The notes under the pieces were generated by a model, which was given only the letters and a program-made list of their open reading frames with translations, did not search any database and was not told the DNA's origin. Below are positions 1-8,582 of a DNA stretch of 64,000 nt, one piece after another. This DNA is from JAODBQ01 sp047602055 (lineage in GTDB: Bacteria; Actinomycetota; Acidimicrobiia; Acidimicrobiales; Ilumatobacteraceae). How positions within the stretch are numbered: the stretch's first letter is position 1; the number at the start of each line of letters is the position of its first letter. The translations under genes were made by a program, and so were the position numbers. Location of the stretch: positions 1,054,001-1,118,000 of the forward strand of contig JASGIG010000001.1 in assembly GCA_047602055.1 (NCBI GenBank), in the 5' to 3' direction.

Positions 1-143
1 TCGCCGGCAGACTGCCAAGAGAGTTCCGGTTCGAGCACAGCGGCCGGCGCGTGGGACGCGATGTCGGCCGAGTACGCGTGCAGCGGCGCCGGGACAGCGA
101 CAGCCAGCGCGGCTGCGGTGATAACAGCAAGTGCCCGGATCAT
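1..143 (-). CDS. Exported protein, N-terminus only
   Basis: The reading frame starts at ATG 143 and runs off the left edge, so only 47 codons are visible. It begins MIRALAVITAAALAVAVPAP followed by LHAYSADIASHAPA, a Sec signal peptide with a likely cleavage in the small-residue stretch around residue 22-25. The start codon overlaps the stop of the upstream lipoprotein gene (ATGA at 140-143), so the two are probably translated together. The mature domain lies outside the window and its function cannot be told. Confidence 0.7.
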   Translation of the reverse strand, partial: MIRALAVITAAALAVAVPAPLHAYSADIASHAPAAVLEPELSWQSAG

Positions 144-697
144 CGGACGCCCAGCTCTTGGAGACGCCGATTGGCGAGCTGCCATTGCCACGCGAATGCT
201 GGGAGAGCTTGCTCGTACGCGGCCGGGTCGGCGCATGTGCCGAGCAGCGAGCCGATCATCCCGTGCAGGCTCACGAGCACCTCACCTGTCGCCGCGTCGG
301 GCACATCCGCGGCGGCCGCGACCACGACGCCTGGCGATCCGATCCCATCGAGGGCGGCGGCGACCGCTGGACAGCTCGATGCTCCCTCCTGCCACAGCGG
401 TTCGCTGGCCGGGACGATCGCTGCCGCGGCGTGGCCTTCGCCGCGCAACCATCGTGTCGCGTCAGCGGTGGCTGGCGGAGGGATCGCCGCGTCGGCCGGA
501 TTGCCGTTGCCGCTGGCGACCGCGAGCTCGACGACGCGTGGGTCGGCCGGGACGACGCTTCCCACGGTGACCACGGTGTCGCTGCCTTTGCCGCCGGCAT
601 CGTGGGAGCAGCCGGCCGCCGTCATCAGCGCCGCGCCGATGAGCGCAGCGACGCCGGCCCTCATGATCGGATGGGTTTCCCGCACGGGGGCATTCAA
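140..697 (-). CDS. Putative lipoprotein
   Basis: 185 residues. The N-terminus has a hydrophobic segment ending in a lipobox LMTAAGC (Cys about residue 29), so the protein should be lipid-anchored on the outer face of the cytoplasmic membrane. The mature part is rich in Ala, Val and Pro, with two further Cys residues (SSCP and LGTCADP) that could form a disulfide. I do not recognise a family. It is coupled by a 4-base overlap to a second exported protein, which suggests a two-gene export operon. A nearer Met at residue 12 (MRAGVAALIG) could be the true start. Confidence 0.7.
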   Translation of the reverse strand: MNAPVRETHPIMRAGVAALIGAALMTAAGCSHDAGGKGSDTVVTVGSVVPADPRVVELAVASGNGNPADAAIPPPATADATRWLRGEGHAAAAIVPASEPLWQEGASSCPAVAAALDGIGSPGVVVAAAADVPDAATGEVLVSLHGMIGSLLGTCADPAAYEQALPAFAWQWQLANRRLQELGVR

Positions 698-790
698 CGT
701 GGTGGGCGCGCCTCGGTGTCAGACCTGCAGAGACATGCGCGTTGGGGCATGTCGCTCGCGCCGAGCGATGCCCGTTCGGCATCCGGGCGC

Positions 791-2731
791 TCAGGCGTCG
801 TCCACGGACACCGTGCGGTCGCCGAACTGCACCACGGCCGGCGGCTCGAGCGGTGACGAGCCAGTGGTGCCGTGGGAGGCGACGACCATCGAGTTGACGG
901 TGGTGCCATTCACCGAGCCGAGATCGTCGAGCCACCACTGCGCACCGTCACAGCGCAGCCGGGCGTGTGTCTTCGACATGCTGAGCGAGTCGTCCATCAC
1001 CCGATGGTGCATGGCATGGTCGTCGTTGCTGGTGGGGTCGCGGCCGAGATACGTCGTGCGGTCGACGACCACGGTGCTCCCATCGTCGAAGGTGAGTCGC
1101 AAGGCGCCAGCGCTGGGGACTCGTCGCGGCATGGTCGTCGCGTCGACGGCCGCTGGCGCAGCAGGCTCCGACGGCGGGTGGCCCCATGAGCTGCCGGTCG
1201 CAGGCGACCCCGGCGGGGCGATCGGCGGTGGGAGTGGGCTGAGACGCGGTGGCGCCAGCGTGGCGTCGACCGTTCGTGTCCTGAGCGACGGCGCCCCGCC
1301 GCCGATCCGTACGATCTGGACGGCTGCCGACGGGTCGATCGCTCTGGCGGCATCGACGAAGCCGCGCAGCAGCGTGAGCAACTCCGTGCCGTACAGCAGC
1401 TGCGAAGCGCCCTGACTGATGCCGCGCAGGACCAGCGTCCGCGAGGCTCGACCGTCGCCGAGGTCACGGGAGCGGACCGCGGTCTCCCACCACCATGGCC
1501 GGCCGTGCCCGGACCACAGCTCGATCTGGGGCCGGGAGTCGGCGATCTGCGTGTATCGCCCCCACGACAGCTCCTCGCCCGGCTCGGGAGTGGTCAGGAC
1601 GAAGCGCCGGGCCGTCCGCCGGATGTTCGCCGCGCACGTGCTGGCCCGCATCCCCCACGTCCACTGTCGGTGAAAGATCGTGGTCCGCTTCGCGGCCCGG
1701 GTGAGGAGCGCGGAGGCGGGCACCGAACGGAGTTGGCCGGTCACGGCGACGGCGACGGGCAAGCGCTGGTTGAGCGGGAGGCGAACGGCCGGCACCGGAA
1801 CCTCGCGATCCCAGAACGGGCGCAACGCGGCAGTTCCTTGGGTCCATCCAGCCGTCGCCGCGTCGAGGTAGTGCTGGACGGCAGCGGCGACGGATGGCTG
1901 GTCCCTCACGTTCCGGACGAGTTCGTCGAGCGTGCGTACCACGGCGCGAAAGCTCCGCTGCCTCCCGGTCGTGCTCGCCGTCGTCGGCGTATGGATCACG
2001 AGGAGCGTCGCGCCCGCCTCGCCGCGCTGGACCTGCACCGACACACCGGTCGTATCCGTGCTGCACAGCGCCTGCTCGATGGTGTCGGCCGAGCCGGCGG
2101 GCATCGTCATCGGATGACCGATCAGCCACTCAGGGACGTCGCGCAGGTGATCGTCCTCGTACGGAGCGGGTTTGGTGCCCCACCCCTTCTCCAGCACCGT
2201 CGGCGCGACGAGCCCGTCGATGTCGCTCAACGAGTCGACGACATCGACGTCGAGCCCGTTCGCCAGCATCATGGCCAACCGCGCTCGTGCGGCATCGAGG
2301 AGGTGGTGGTTGACGATCTTCTTCTCCCGCGTGCGGAACGCCGGCACGTCGATGGTGACATGGCGTCCCGTGGCGTCCGGCACGGCGAGCAGCTTCCAGT
2401 CGGTGAAGCTCGTCCCGGGCCCGTCGACGGCGAACGCGGTGATCGTCACGCCGTCACTGCCCAGGCCCGACTCGCTGCGCAGCGTCGTCTTGTAGGAGTG
2501 CGACGAGATCTCTGAGTCGCTGTGCGAACCGCTGTCCAACGCCACCGTCAGCTCCTTGCTGAGCGGTTGGCTGAGCGTTGCCACGTGCGCCGCGAAGCCG
2601 ATCAGGTCGGCTCTCGTCAGGTCGGGGAGCTCCGATTGCGCCGCTTCGAACCATCCGCTGAGCGACCCAGCCGCTCCCTCGGCGGCGCGGCGGGTGATCG
2701 ACTTGCCGATCTGCCGGCCGACAACGCCCAT
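791..2731 (-). CDS. FHA-domain protein of unknown function
   Basis: 646 residues from ATG 2731 (MGVVGRQIGKSITRR); an upstream in-frame ATG at 2866 lies inside the preceding gene and was not used. The C-terminal 100 residues are a forkhead-associated domain: LGRDPTSNDDHAMHH, SMSKTHARL and DLGSVNGTTVN match the phosphothreonine-binding strands (Gly-Arg, Ser-x-x-His, Asn-Gly). The first ~500 residues match nothing I recognise; they contain no clear membrane span. A Pro-rich linker (PPRLSPLPPPIAPPG) joins the parts. The gene follows a small membrane protein by 4 bases, suggesting a membrane-associated phosphopeptide reader, perhaps linked to Ser/Thr kinase signalling or secretion; that is inference. 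Confidence 0.8.
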   Translation of the reverse strand: MGVVGRQIGKSITRRAAEGAAGSLSGWFEAAQSELPDLTRADLIGFAAHVATLSQPLSKELTVALDSGSHSDSEISSHSYKTTLRSESGLGSDGVTITAFAVDGPGTSFTDWKLLAVPDATGRHVTIDVPAFRTREKKIVNHHLLDAARARLAMMLANGLDVDVVDSLSDIDGLVAPTVLEKGWGTKPAPYEDDHLRDVPEWLIGHPMTMPAGSADTIEQALCSTDTTGVSVQVQRGEAGATLLVIHTPTTASTTGRQRSFRAVVRTLDELVRNVRDQPSVAAAVQHYLDAATAGWTQGTAALRPFWDREVPVPAVRLPLNQRLPVAVAVTGQLRSVPASALLTRAAKRTTIFHRQWTWGMRASTCAANIRRTARRFVLTTPEPGEELSWGRYTQIADSRPQIELWSGHGRPWWWETAVRSRDLGDGRASRTLVLRGISQGASQLLYGTELLTLLRGFVDAARAIDPSAAVQIVRIGGGAPSLRTRTVDATLAPPRLSPLPPPIAPPGSPATGSSWGHPPSEPAAPAAVDATTMPRRVPSAGALRLTFDDGSTVVVDRTTYLGRDPTSNDDHAMHHRVMDDSLSMSKTHARLRCDGAQWWLDDLGSVNGTTVNSMVVASHGTTGSSPLEPPAVVQFGDRTVSVDDA

Positions 2732-2735
2732 CCGA

Positions 2736-2963
2736 TCACCAGTCCTGGACTGGACCCGGTGCCGGTTGGCCGGTGGTGGGGTGCTGTGCCGACTGGCCGG
2801 GCGGAAGCCAGCTCTGCTGGGGCGCGTACATGCTCGACGGGAGCGAACGGTGCCGGTCGGCGACACGACGCCGCTCGGCAGCCCGCGACGCCTTTCCGAC
2901 GATCGCCATCACCATCGCGACAACCATCGCGATCCCGCCCACCGCGAGCTTGATCTCGAGCAT
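2736..2963 (-). CDS. Small single-span membrane protein
   Basis: 75 residues, start ATG 2963 with a strong Shine-Dalgarno (CAGGAGGCGG). Residues 5-23 (KLAVGGIAMVVAMVMAIVGK) form one transmembrane helix, followed by a basic stretch and a Pro/Gln-rich tail ending PVQDW. It has no family I recognise. It sits 4 bases upstream of the FHA-domain gene in the same direction, so the pair is probably one operon and the small protein may anchor or recruit its partner. Confidence 0.65.
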   Translation of the reverse strand: MLEIKLAVGGIAMVVAMVMAIVGKASRAAERRRVADRHRSLPSSMYAPQQSWLPPGQSAQHPTTGQPAPGPVQDW

Positions 2964-3122
2964 GCCGCCTCCTGTCGCCGTGCCTCGTGATCCGCAGCGC
3001 GGGACGGGCCAGCGGATTGAACGCTGCGGACCACCGCCCGTCAACGGCCGAGACGACATGTCGTCATGGACATGTACCGGTGCTGCCAACTGTCTCCTCG
3101 ACGCCGTGCTGCACCGCTGACG

Positions 3123-3128
3123 TAGGTT
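3123..3128 (+). promoter_or_regulatory. -10 box TAGGTT, leaderless start
   Basis: TAGGTT lies 6 bases before GTG 3135. This spacing puts the transcription start at or next to the start codon. Confidence 0.5.
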
Positions 3129-3134
3129 GATCGG

Positions 3135-4028
3135 GTGCGCGTCCATCTCGTCGACGGGACCTACGAGCTGTTCCGCCAGCACTACGGGCAGGTCGCCCGG
3201 CATGCCGATGCCGGGCCGACGGCGGCGGCAGCGGGCGTCGTCGCCTCGACGCTGGAGCTGATCGCCGACGGGGCGACGCACGTCGGCGTCGCCAGCGACC
3301 ACGTCGTCGAGAGCTTCCGCAACGACCTGTGGCCGGGCTACAAGACCAGCGCCGGCATGGACCCGGCGCTGCTCGCCCAGATCCCGGTGATGGAGGCGCT
3401 GCTGGAGGCCTGCGGGTTCACGGTGTGGGCGATGGTCGAGCACGAGGCCGACGACGCGCTCGGCGCCGCCGCGGCGGTTGCCGCCGCAGACGAGCGGGTC
3501 GAGCAGGTCCTCATCGTCACCCCGGACAAGGATCTCGGGCAGTGCGTGCGCGGCACCCGCGTCGTGCAGTACGACCGGCGCAAGCGGGAGATCGTCGACG
3601 AGGCCGGCGTCGTCGCCAAGTTCGGCGTCGGGCCGGGCTCCATCGCCGACTACCTCGCCCTCGTCGGCGACAGCGCCGACGGCTATCCCGGCATCCCCGG
3701 CTGGGGCGCCAAGAGCACGGCGGCGGTGCTCGCCAAGTGGGGTTCGATCGAGGCCATCCCGGCGTCGTCGGGCGACTGGGGGCTCGGCGGTCTGCGCGGC
3801 ATCGAGAAGCTGTCGAAGGCCCTGCGCGACAACTTCGCCGAGGCGCTGCTGTTCAAGCGGATCGCCACCGTCGAGCTCGACGTCCCCGTCGGCACGGTCG
3901 ACGACTGGGAGTGGCACGGGCCGACGGATCGCTTCGAGGAGGCGGCGACGGTCGCCGGCGTCCCCGAGCTGGTCGGCCGGGCGTACGGCGCACTGAAGCG
4001 GCGGGCACGCGGCGCATCCGCCGGGTGA
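3135..4028 (+). CDS. 5'-3' exonuclease (Pol I-type N-terminal nuclease family)
   Basis: 297 residues from GTG 3135 (VRVHLVDGTYELFRQHYGQ). It has the fold markers of the stand-alone 5'-3' exonuclease/flap endonuclease family: LVDGTYELFR at the N-terminus, EHEADDALGA (metal-binding acidic patch), VTPDKDLGQCV, and the helix-hairpin-helix region GVGPGSIADYLALVGDSADGYPGIPGWGAKSTAAVL. It should remove RNA primers or 5' flaps during lagging-strand synthesis and repair. It has no polymerase domain. The stop codon overlaps the outer stem of the SRP RNA gene on the other strand by a few bases. Confidence 0.88.
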   Translation: MRVHLVDGTYELFRQHYGQVARHADAGPTAAAAGVVASTLELIADGATHVGVASDHVVESFRNDLWPGYKTSAGMDPALLAQIPVMEALLEACGFTVWAMVEHEADDALGAAAAVAAADERVEQVLIVTPDKDLGQCVRGTRVVQYDRRKREIVDEAGVVAKFGVGPGSIADYLALVGDSADGYPGIPGWGAKSTAAVLAKWGSIEAIPASSGDWGLGGLRGIEKLSKALRDNFAEALLFKRIATVELDVPVGTVDDWEWHGPTDRFEEAATVAGVPELVGRAYGALKRRARGASAG

Positions 4029-4144
4029 GGTGGTGGCCAGGCTCCCTGCGGCGCCCGAGCGGTGCCGTTGAAGGCTGCTCCATCCCTGGCCTGACCTGGT
4101 TCCCGGTCGCTCGTCGCACAGGACCCGACCACCACCTCACCCGG
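4021..4144 (-). ncRNA. ffs: Signal recognition particle RNA (small bacterial type)
   Basis: On the minus strand the region folds into one long hairpin whose ends are a perfect 16-bp inverted repeat (4021-4036 with 4129-4144). The apex carries the conserved SRP helix 8: GTCAGGCCA, a GGGA (GNRA-type) tetraloop, then TGGAGCAGCC, which is the Ffh-binding GUCAGG/GAGCAGCC pair. The exact ends are estimated from the stem. It pairs with Ffh to target membrane proteins. Its 3' end overlaps the end of the exonuclease gene, and a tRNA-Ser gene lies just beyond it. Confidence 0.85.
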
Positions 4145-4238
4145 CGGATGCGCCCGTCACCCTACCCGCTGGCGATCGAATGCTCACGCCCGCACGGACG
4201 CCGCGGGCTCGATCCGCCGCTAGCGTGCAGGCCCTCCG

Positions 4239-4326
4239 GGAGGGGTGCGAGAGCGGCCGAATCGGCACGCTTGGAAAGCGTGTGAGGGGCAACCCTCCGT
4301 GGGTTCGAATCCCACCCCCTCCGCCA
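4239..4326 (+). tRNA. tRNA-Ser (anticodon GGA)
   Basis: 88 bases including an encoded CCA. Acceptor stem GGAGGGG pairs with CCCCTCC; anticodon stem CACGC/GCGTG holds the loop TTGGAAA with anticodon GGA; a long variable arm (class II) and the T arm GTGGGTTCGAATCCCAC are all present. It reads UCC and UCU serine codons. Confidence 0.97.
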
Positions 4327-4340
4327 TCTCGACGCCGGGG

Positions 4341-4655
4341 TCAGCCGATGTCGAGGAGATCGGCGAGGACCTCGCGGACCTGGGCGAGCACCGCTGGGCC
4401 GACGTTCTTGGCGGTCTGCTCGACGATGTCGTCCACGCTGACCGTGGTGACGGCGTGGCATTGCACCGTGCCCCACTCGGTCGGCACCTCGGTCTCCCAG
4501 CCGCGCGCGGCGGTCGTGCACGGCACGACGTTGACGGCCTCCAGCCGGAAGGCGAGCAGGGCGGAGGCCGTGACCACGACGGCCGGTCGGATGGCCGCCG
4601 GCGCTCCTCGACGGGGAACCCCGAAGTCCACGCGGAGCACGTCACCGGCTTGCAC
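4341..4655 (-). CDS. MazF/PemK-type endoribonuclease toxin
   Basis: 104 residues from GTG 4655. The sequence VQAGDVLRVDFGVPRRGAPAA then IRPAVVVTASALL has the MazF/PemK beginning (GDV...DFG...KxRPvVV), and the middle NVVPCTTAARGWETEV fits the conserved core. Members cut mRNA at short motifs and are held inactive by the cognate antitoxin. The start overlaps the end of the antitoxin gene by 14 bases, so they are translationally coupled. A longer reading frame (to 4736) exists, but its extra N-terminus lies inside the antitoxin gene. Location between tRNA-Ser and tadA suggests an inserted small TA module. Confidence 0.8.
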   Translation of the reverse strand: MQAGDVLRVDFGVPRRGAPAAIRPAVVVTASALLAFRLEAVNVVPCTTAARGWETEVPTEWGTVQCHAVTTVSVDDIVEQTAKNVGPAVLAQVREVLADLLDIG

Positions 4656-4866
4656 GCGTCCGCTCCGAATCGAGGATCCGCCCGACCGCGTGGGTGCCAC
4701 CACGGATGACCGCCCGGTCCTCGGCCTCGAGGCCACCGGAGAGCTGCTCGCCCATCCGCCGCTGCCGCTCGCGACGGAGGATGCGGCCCAGTGCCTCGTC
4801 GAGCGTCAGGCCCTCCTCGTCGGCGAGCCGGCGCAGATCGTCCCGGTTCTTGACGCTCAGCTTCAT
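4642..4866 (-). CDS. Antitoxin of the MazF-like pair
   Basis: 74 residues from ATG 4866 (MKLSVKNRDDLRRLADEEG); a Met 7 codons upstream is possible. Short, charged and helical, with the DNA-binding antitoxin look (N-terminal MKLSV strand, then LADEEGLTLDEALGRILRRER helices) and a toxin-neutralising C-terminal tail. It precedes and overlaps the toxin. The minus-strand -10 candidate TATACT (4895-4900) and the palindrome GTATAC (4896-4901) sit just upstream, in the space shared with tadA, and are a likely autoregulatory site. Confidence 0.72.
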   Translation of the reverse strand: MKLSVKNRDDLRRLADEEGLTLDEALGRILRRERQRRMGEQLSGGLEAEDRAVIRGGTHAVGRILDSERTRASR

Positions 4867-4913
4867 GGTGGTCACCCCAGATGGCATACCAAGCAGTATA
4901 CGATCTGGGCACG

Positions 4914-5387
4914 ATGGCGACCGACGAGGACTTCATGGTGACAGCGATCGCCGAGGCGCGTGCCGCGCTGGGCCACGACGACGTGCCCATCGGGGCCGTC
5001 GTCGTCCGTGACGGTGCCGTCATCGCTGCTCGCCACAACGAGCGCGAGCTGACCGGCGACCCGACGGCGCATGCCGAGGTGCTGGCGATCCGCGATGCCG
5101 CGGCGGTCGTCGGCCACTGGCGGCTGCTCGACTGCACGCTGTACGTGACGCTGGAGCCGTGCGTGATGTGCGCCGGCGCGATCGTCAACGCCCGGCTGGC
5201 TCGGCTGGTCTACGGGGCCACGGATCCCAAGGCCGGCGGTGTCGCCAGCCTCTACGAGATCTGCGCCGACGGCCGGCTCAACCACCGCCCGCCGGTGACC
5301 AACGGCCTGCTCGCCGCCGAGTGCGGTCGACTGCTGAAGGAGTTCTTCGCCGGTCGTCGCGGGCCGAGCGGTCGAGGGGGGTTCTGA
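4914..5387 (+). CDS. tadA: tRNA adenosine-34 deaminase
   Basis: 157 residues from ATG 4914 (MATDEDFMVTAIAEARAAL). The catalytic zinc motif is complete: TAHAEVLAIRDAA (HAE, His ligand and proton-shuttle Glu) and EPCVMCAGAIVNAR (PCxxC). It converts A34 to inosine in tRNA-Arg(ACG). The longer start at 4881 would add 11 residues that overlap the divergent antitoxin promoter, so it was rejected. Lengths and motifs are those of bacterial TadA. Confidence 0.92.
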   Translation: MATDEDFMVTAIAEARAALGHDDVPIGAVVVRDGAVIAARHNERELTGDPTAHAEVLAIRDAAAVVGHWRLLDCTLYVTLEPCVMCAGAIVNARLARLVYGATDPKAGGVASLYEICADGRLNHRPPVTNGLLAAECGRLLKEFFAGRRGPSGRGGF

Positions 5388-5495
5388 AAGAGCGGCCTCG
5401 GCCGGCAGCGGCCGCCGCAAAGGTCCAGGTCAATGACGTGTTCTGCCGACCCGATCGGAATATTTCAGAATCCTCCTTAGCCTGTCGGGGTCCAG

Positions 5496-5586
5496 GGAAG
5501 GGTGCCAGAGTGGACGAATGGGACGGTCTCGAAAACCGTTGAGGTCCTCGCGGCCTCCGTGGGTTCGAATCCCACCCCTTCCGCCA
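5496..5586 (+). tRNA. tRNA-Ser (anticodon CGA)
   Basis: 91 bases with encoded CCA. Acceptor GGAAGGG/CCCTTCC, anticodon stem ACGGT/ACCGT around loop CTCGAAA (anticodon CGA), long variable arm, T arm GTGGGTTCGAATCCCAC. It reads UCG, a preferred serine codon at this GC content. Confidence 0.97.
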
Positions 5587-5690
5587 ACAGGTCCATCGCG
5601 TGTTTCCTCGTGTTGTCCGGTACCGGGCTGTAGGGCTCTGACACGAGAGTCCCCCTGGGCGTCGAGTGTTCGGGCGACACGGTGCGATCG

Positions 5691-6753
5691 TCATGCGGGC
5701 AGGAGCTGGATGAAGTGCTCGATGGCGTAGGGGATGCTGAGCACCGTGTTGTACGACATCGCCGCACCGATCGAGGGGAGCCCGGCTTCGGGTCCGTCGT
5801 AGGCGTAGGGCACCTCGATCACGCGCCCTTCTTTCACGACGGCGAGTTGCTGGTAGAGGGCGTTGTCGGCGAGCGCGGCGAGTGATGCGGTGTCGCCGAG
5901 GACCACGAGGCGATCGACGTCGAGCAAGTCCATCCGCTCTTGCGAGAGCGAGGCGCCGAAGGTGTCAGCGGCGAACGCATCGGCGTCGGCGTCGGGCTGG
6001 AAGCCGAGCGAGGTGACGAAGGTGCCGCGCGGGTCGCCGGATGCGAACAGCCAGAACTCGCCACCGTTGACGTCGACCACGGCGGACGTGTCGTCGGCGA
6101 ACTCCGGGTGGGCGGCGCGTACCTCGGCGAAGGATTCCTCGATGTCGTCGATGAGTTGCTCGGCCTCGGTCGACTTGCCGAGGACCCGGCCTGCCGTGCG
6201 GGTCATCTCCGTCCACGGTGTCGTGTACTCGGCGTGATCGGCGCTCTGCGCGACCGTGGGAGCGATCTGGCTGAGTGCCTCGTACTGGCCGGCGTCGAGT
6301 CCGGCATAGAGGCCGAGGATCAGGTCGGGTTGCAGCTCGGCGACCTGCTCGAAGTTGAGCTTCGCCCCCGTCGTTGACGTACGTCGGGGTCGTGTCGCCC
6401 CAGGCGTCAGCGATCCATGGCCAGCTCGTGTCGACGTCCGCGCCGAACCACGCCGAAACCCCGACCGGGGTGACCCCGAGCGCAAGCAGCACCTCTTGAT
6501 CCGTGTAGCCGACGGTGACGATCCGCGTGGGGGCCTCCTCGATCGTCGTCGAGCCGAAGGCGTGCTCGATCGTCACCGGGAAGCCGCTCGCCACGTCGGC
6601 GGTCGCCGCGGTCGACACAGCGGGTTCCGTCGCCGGCGGCGCGACGGAGGTCGCCGTCACGCCGTCACCTCCGCAGCCCGCGACGAGCGCGACCGAGGCG
6701 AGCAGGGCGGCGCCGAGCAGGCCGCGAGCGATGGCAGGTCTCTGAGTGCGCAC
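5691..6753 (-). CDS. Iron-siderophore-type ABC substrate-binding lipoprotein (frameshifted)
   Basis: Two frames join into one FecB/FhuD-like binding protein. Part one (from ATG 6753) has a lipobox VALVAGCG, then FGSTTIEEAPTRIVTVGYTD and the start of the metal-chelate binding fold; part two continues LNFEQVAELQPDLILGLYAG to the end LLPA. The break is a run of five C at 6365-6369: removing one base restores ...TYVNDGAKLNFEQV. Total length then is about 353 residues, normal for the family. No permease or ATPase gene is adjacent. A DtxR/IdeR-like site lies upstream. The shift may be a sequencing error. Confidence 0.75.
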
Positions 6754-6802
6754 GAGTGCTCCTCGGGTCGTGGCCGGGACGAGGGGTCCGGCCGAACGGC
6801 GA

Positions 6803-6818
6803 GTGAAGCTAACTTAAC
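6803..6818 (-). promoter_or_regulatory. Possible DtxR/IdeR iron box
   Basis: The minus strand reads GTTAAGTTAGCTTCAC, about 50 bases upstream of the iron-type binding protein. It matches the left half of the DtxR/IdeR consensus (TTAGGTTAG...) at most positions and the right half only in part. Position and neighbour gene make sense; the match alone is weak. Confidence 0.3.
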
Positions 6819-6875
6819 GAGCGGAAATCAGCTATCCATCTCGATGGACATCAACCGATGAGGAGGGACACCAGC

Positions 6876-7227
6876 GTGTCCGTTGCCATCGATCCGGAGC
6901 CGGATCACGCCAGAGCGACCCCGCCGAATGCACGGGGACGGACACCGAAAGAATTCAACGTCGTGTCCCACCCGTCGGGGGCCTGACCCGTTACGGCACC
7001 CACCGCCACCCCGAGCACCAGCTGGCGTGGATGCGCTCCGGCGCATGGAGATCCGGATCGGCGGCGACCGCTGGGACCTGCACGCCGGCCACCTGTTGCG
7101 GATCCCGGGGAACGTCGCGCACGACATGATCCTGCTGACCACCGGCGAGACGATCAGCGCCGACGCGGTGAGCTTCCTCCGGCCCAACGGTGCCCGTTGG
7201 ACGCGACCGATGGTGTTCGAGGAGTTG
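6876..7227 (+). pseudogene. Decayed cupin (AraC N-terminal-like) gene
   Basis: After a Shine-Dalgarno GAGGAGGG, GTG 6876 opens VSVAIDPEPDHARATPPN... through FNVVSHPSG; a second frame gives LTRYGTHRHPEHQLAWMRSG; a third gives MEIRIGGDRWDLHAGHLLRIPG followed by NVAHDMILL. Together they spell a cupin fold (HRHPEHQ metal-type histidines, then the G-x-x-x-x-x-P-G-x-x-H strand). At least two shifts are needed, and no DNA-binding domain follows. It is more decayed than the other frameshifted genes here and lies beside VapBC remnants. Confidence 0.55.
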
Positions 7228-7234
7228 GCTGGCA

Positions 7235-7345
7235 ATGCTGCCGCGTCGGCGTCAGCTCGGATTCGTCAGCCTCGGAGCGTCGACGACCGGTCGTACCGCT
7301 CGCGACGCCGCCGACATGCTCGCCGAGGGCTTCGGGCAGCCCTGA
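7235..7345 (+). pseudogene. VapB antitoxin remnant
   Basis: A 36-residue frame MLPRRRQLGFVSLGASTTGR followed by TARDAADMLAEGFGQP. The ending LGFVS...D(M)LAEGFG is the usual C-terminus of one VapB family; the N-terminal DNA-binding part is missing. Its stop lies 6 bases before the VapC-like frame. Confidence 0.5.
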
Positions 7346-7350
7346 ACGTA

Positions 7351-7557
7351 TTGCTCGTCGACACCGGCGTGTTCGTCGCCGCAGCCGACGACAGCGACCC
7401 GGATCACGCGTCGTGCGTCACGCTGCTGGCGGGCACCGATGACGAGTTGGTCACGACCGGCCTCGTCGTCGCCGAGGCCGCGCGAAGCCCACCACTTCCG
7501 CCAGACCGGACGGACGAGCCCGCGTGCGTGCGCGTGGGGCTCGCCTCGCATCTCTGA
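7351..7557 (+). pseudogene. Truncated VapC (PIN domain) toxin
   Basis: The frame reads LLVDTGVFVAAADDSDPDHA then SCVTLLAGTDDELVTTGLVVAEAA, the first half of a PIN-domain ribonuclease with the first catalytic Asp (VDTG) and an Asp-rich helix. After AEAA the sequence loses all VapC resemblance and the central and C-terminal acidic residues are absent. It has only a TTG start. It is most likely an inactive leftover of a vapBC module. Confidence 0.55.
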
Positions 7558-7633
7558 CCGAAGAGGCAATCGGCGGCCATTACGGTGCCTCGAAAGCCGT
7601 TCGACTGGGCGGCGGAGGGGAGATGGATCAGAG

Positions 7634-8576
7634 ATGAGCGGTCACGATCTGACGACTGGCGTGTCGCGCCGGGTGGTGCTGAGCGGCCTTGGCGTGGGGG
7701 CGGCCGTGCTGGGAGCCGGTCTGCCGGCCGGCTTGGCGAGTGCGGCGACCGGCGGTCGTACGCGCGGTCTCAGCACCGTCGTCCACCCCGAGGTCGCCAC
7801 GGCGTTGGCGCCGGCGCTGCGCTACGTGCTCATGTGCGGGCACGACTTCGCGCCGTTGGAAAGCGTCGACGAGTACACGACGATCGACGGCAGGTTCCAC
7901 TTCTTGAACACTTCGTACGGCTACGCCAGCGTGCTGCCGAACCTGCCCGTCGGCGCGGTGATCAAGGAAGCTCGAGCTGTACGGCACACGGACCACCGCA
8001 GGATCCGTCTCGTTGGAGCTGTGGAAGTCGACGGTGGCGACGGGCGACGTCGCGCGGACGGCGGCGGTCATCGTGCCGGCGGCGACAGGCGTGTTCACCG
8101 CGACGGTGGCGTGCGACGACACGCAGGACACGCAGTTCAAGTCGACGCCCTTCGTCAACATCGACGCTGCCGCGGCGCCGACGACGTCCATCTTCGGTCT
8201 GCGAGTGGGCTACGTCTCGCCGACGGGCTTCGTGCCGCTGCCATCCACGACGCCGCCACGTGTCTACGACAGCCGCACCGGTGACCCCAAGCTCGCTCCG
8301 AACGAGGAGCGCACCATCACGCTGCCGGTCCCCGCGGCGATCGGCGCCGCTGTCTTCACCCTGACGATCACCGAGACGGCCGGCGCGGGTGGCTTCGTCG
8401 CCGCCTTCCCGGCCGGCATCCCGTGGCCCGGCAACTCGTCGATCAACTGGTCCGCGCCGAATCAGAACATCGCCAACACCGTCGTGTGCGCGGTCAGCTC
8501 CGACAGCAAGATCGTGTTGCGCGGCGGCGCGAACGCCACTCACGTCGTCGTCGACGTCGCCGGCTGGATCGCCTGA
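7634..8576 (+). CDS. Tat-exported surface protein (frameshifted)
   Basis: ATG 7634 opens MSGHDLTTGVSRRVVLSGLG followed by VGAAVLGAGLPAGLASAA: a twin-arginine signal (SRRVVLSG). The first frame runs to GAVIKE; a one-base surplus at 7968-7969 (GGAAGCTC) separates it from the second frame ELYGT...MELWKSTVATG, which continues to VVVDVAGWIA. Restored length is about 313 residues. The C-terminal half (RVYDSRTGD, AVFTLTITETAGAGGFVAAFP, ANATHVVVDVAGW) resembles the repeat-like secreted domain often found in actinobacterial surface proteins. Function unknown. Confidence 0.65.
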
Positions 8577-8582
8577 CGTCGC

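Noticed and set aside
4881..4913. TadA start at 4881
   Set aside because: It would overlap the antitoxin promoter region, and the TadA domain begins after ATG 4914.
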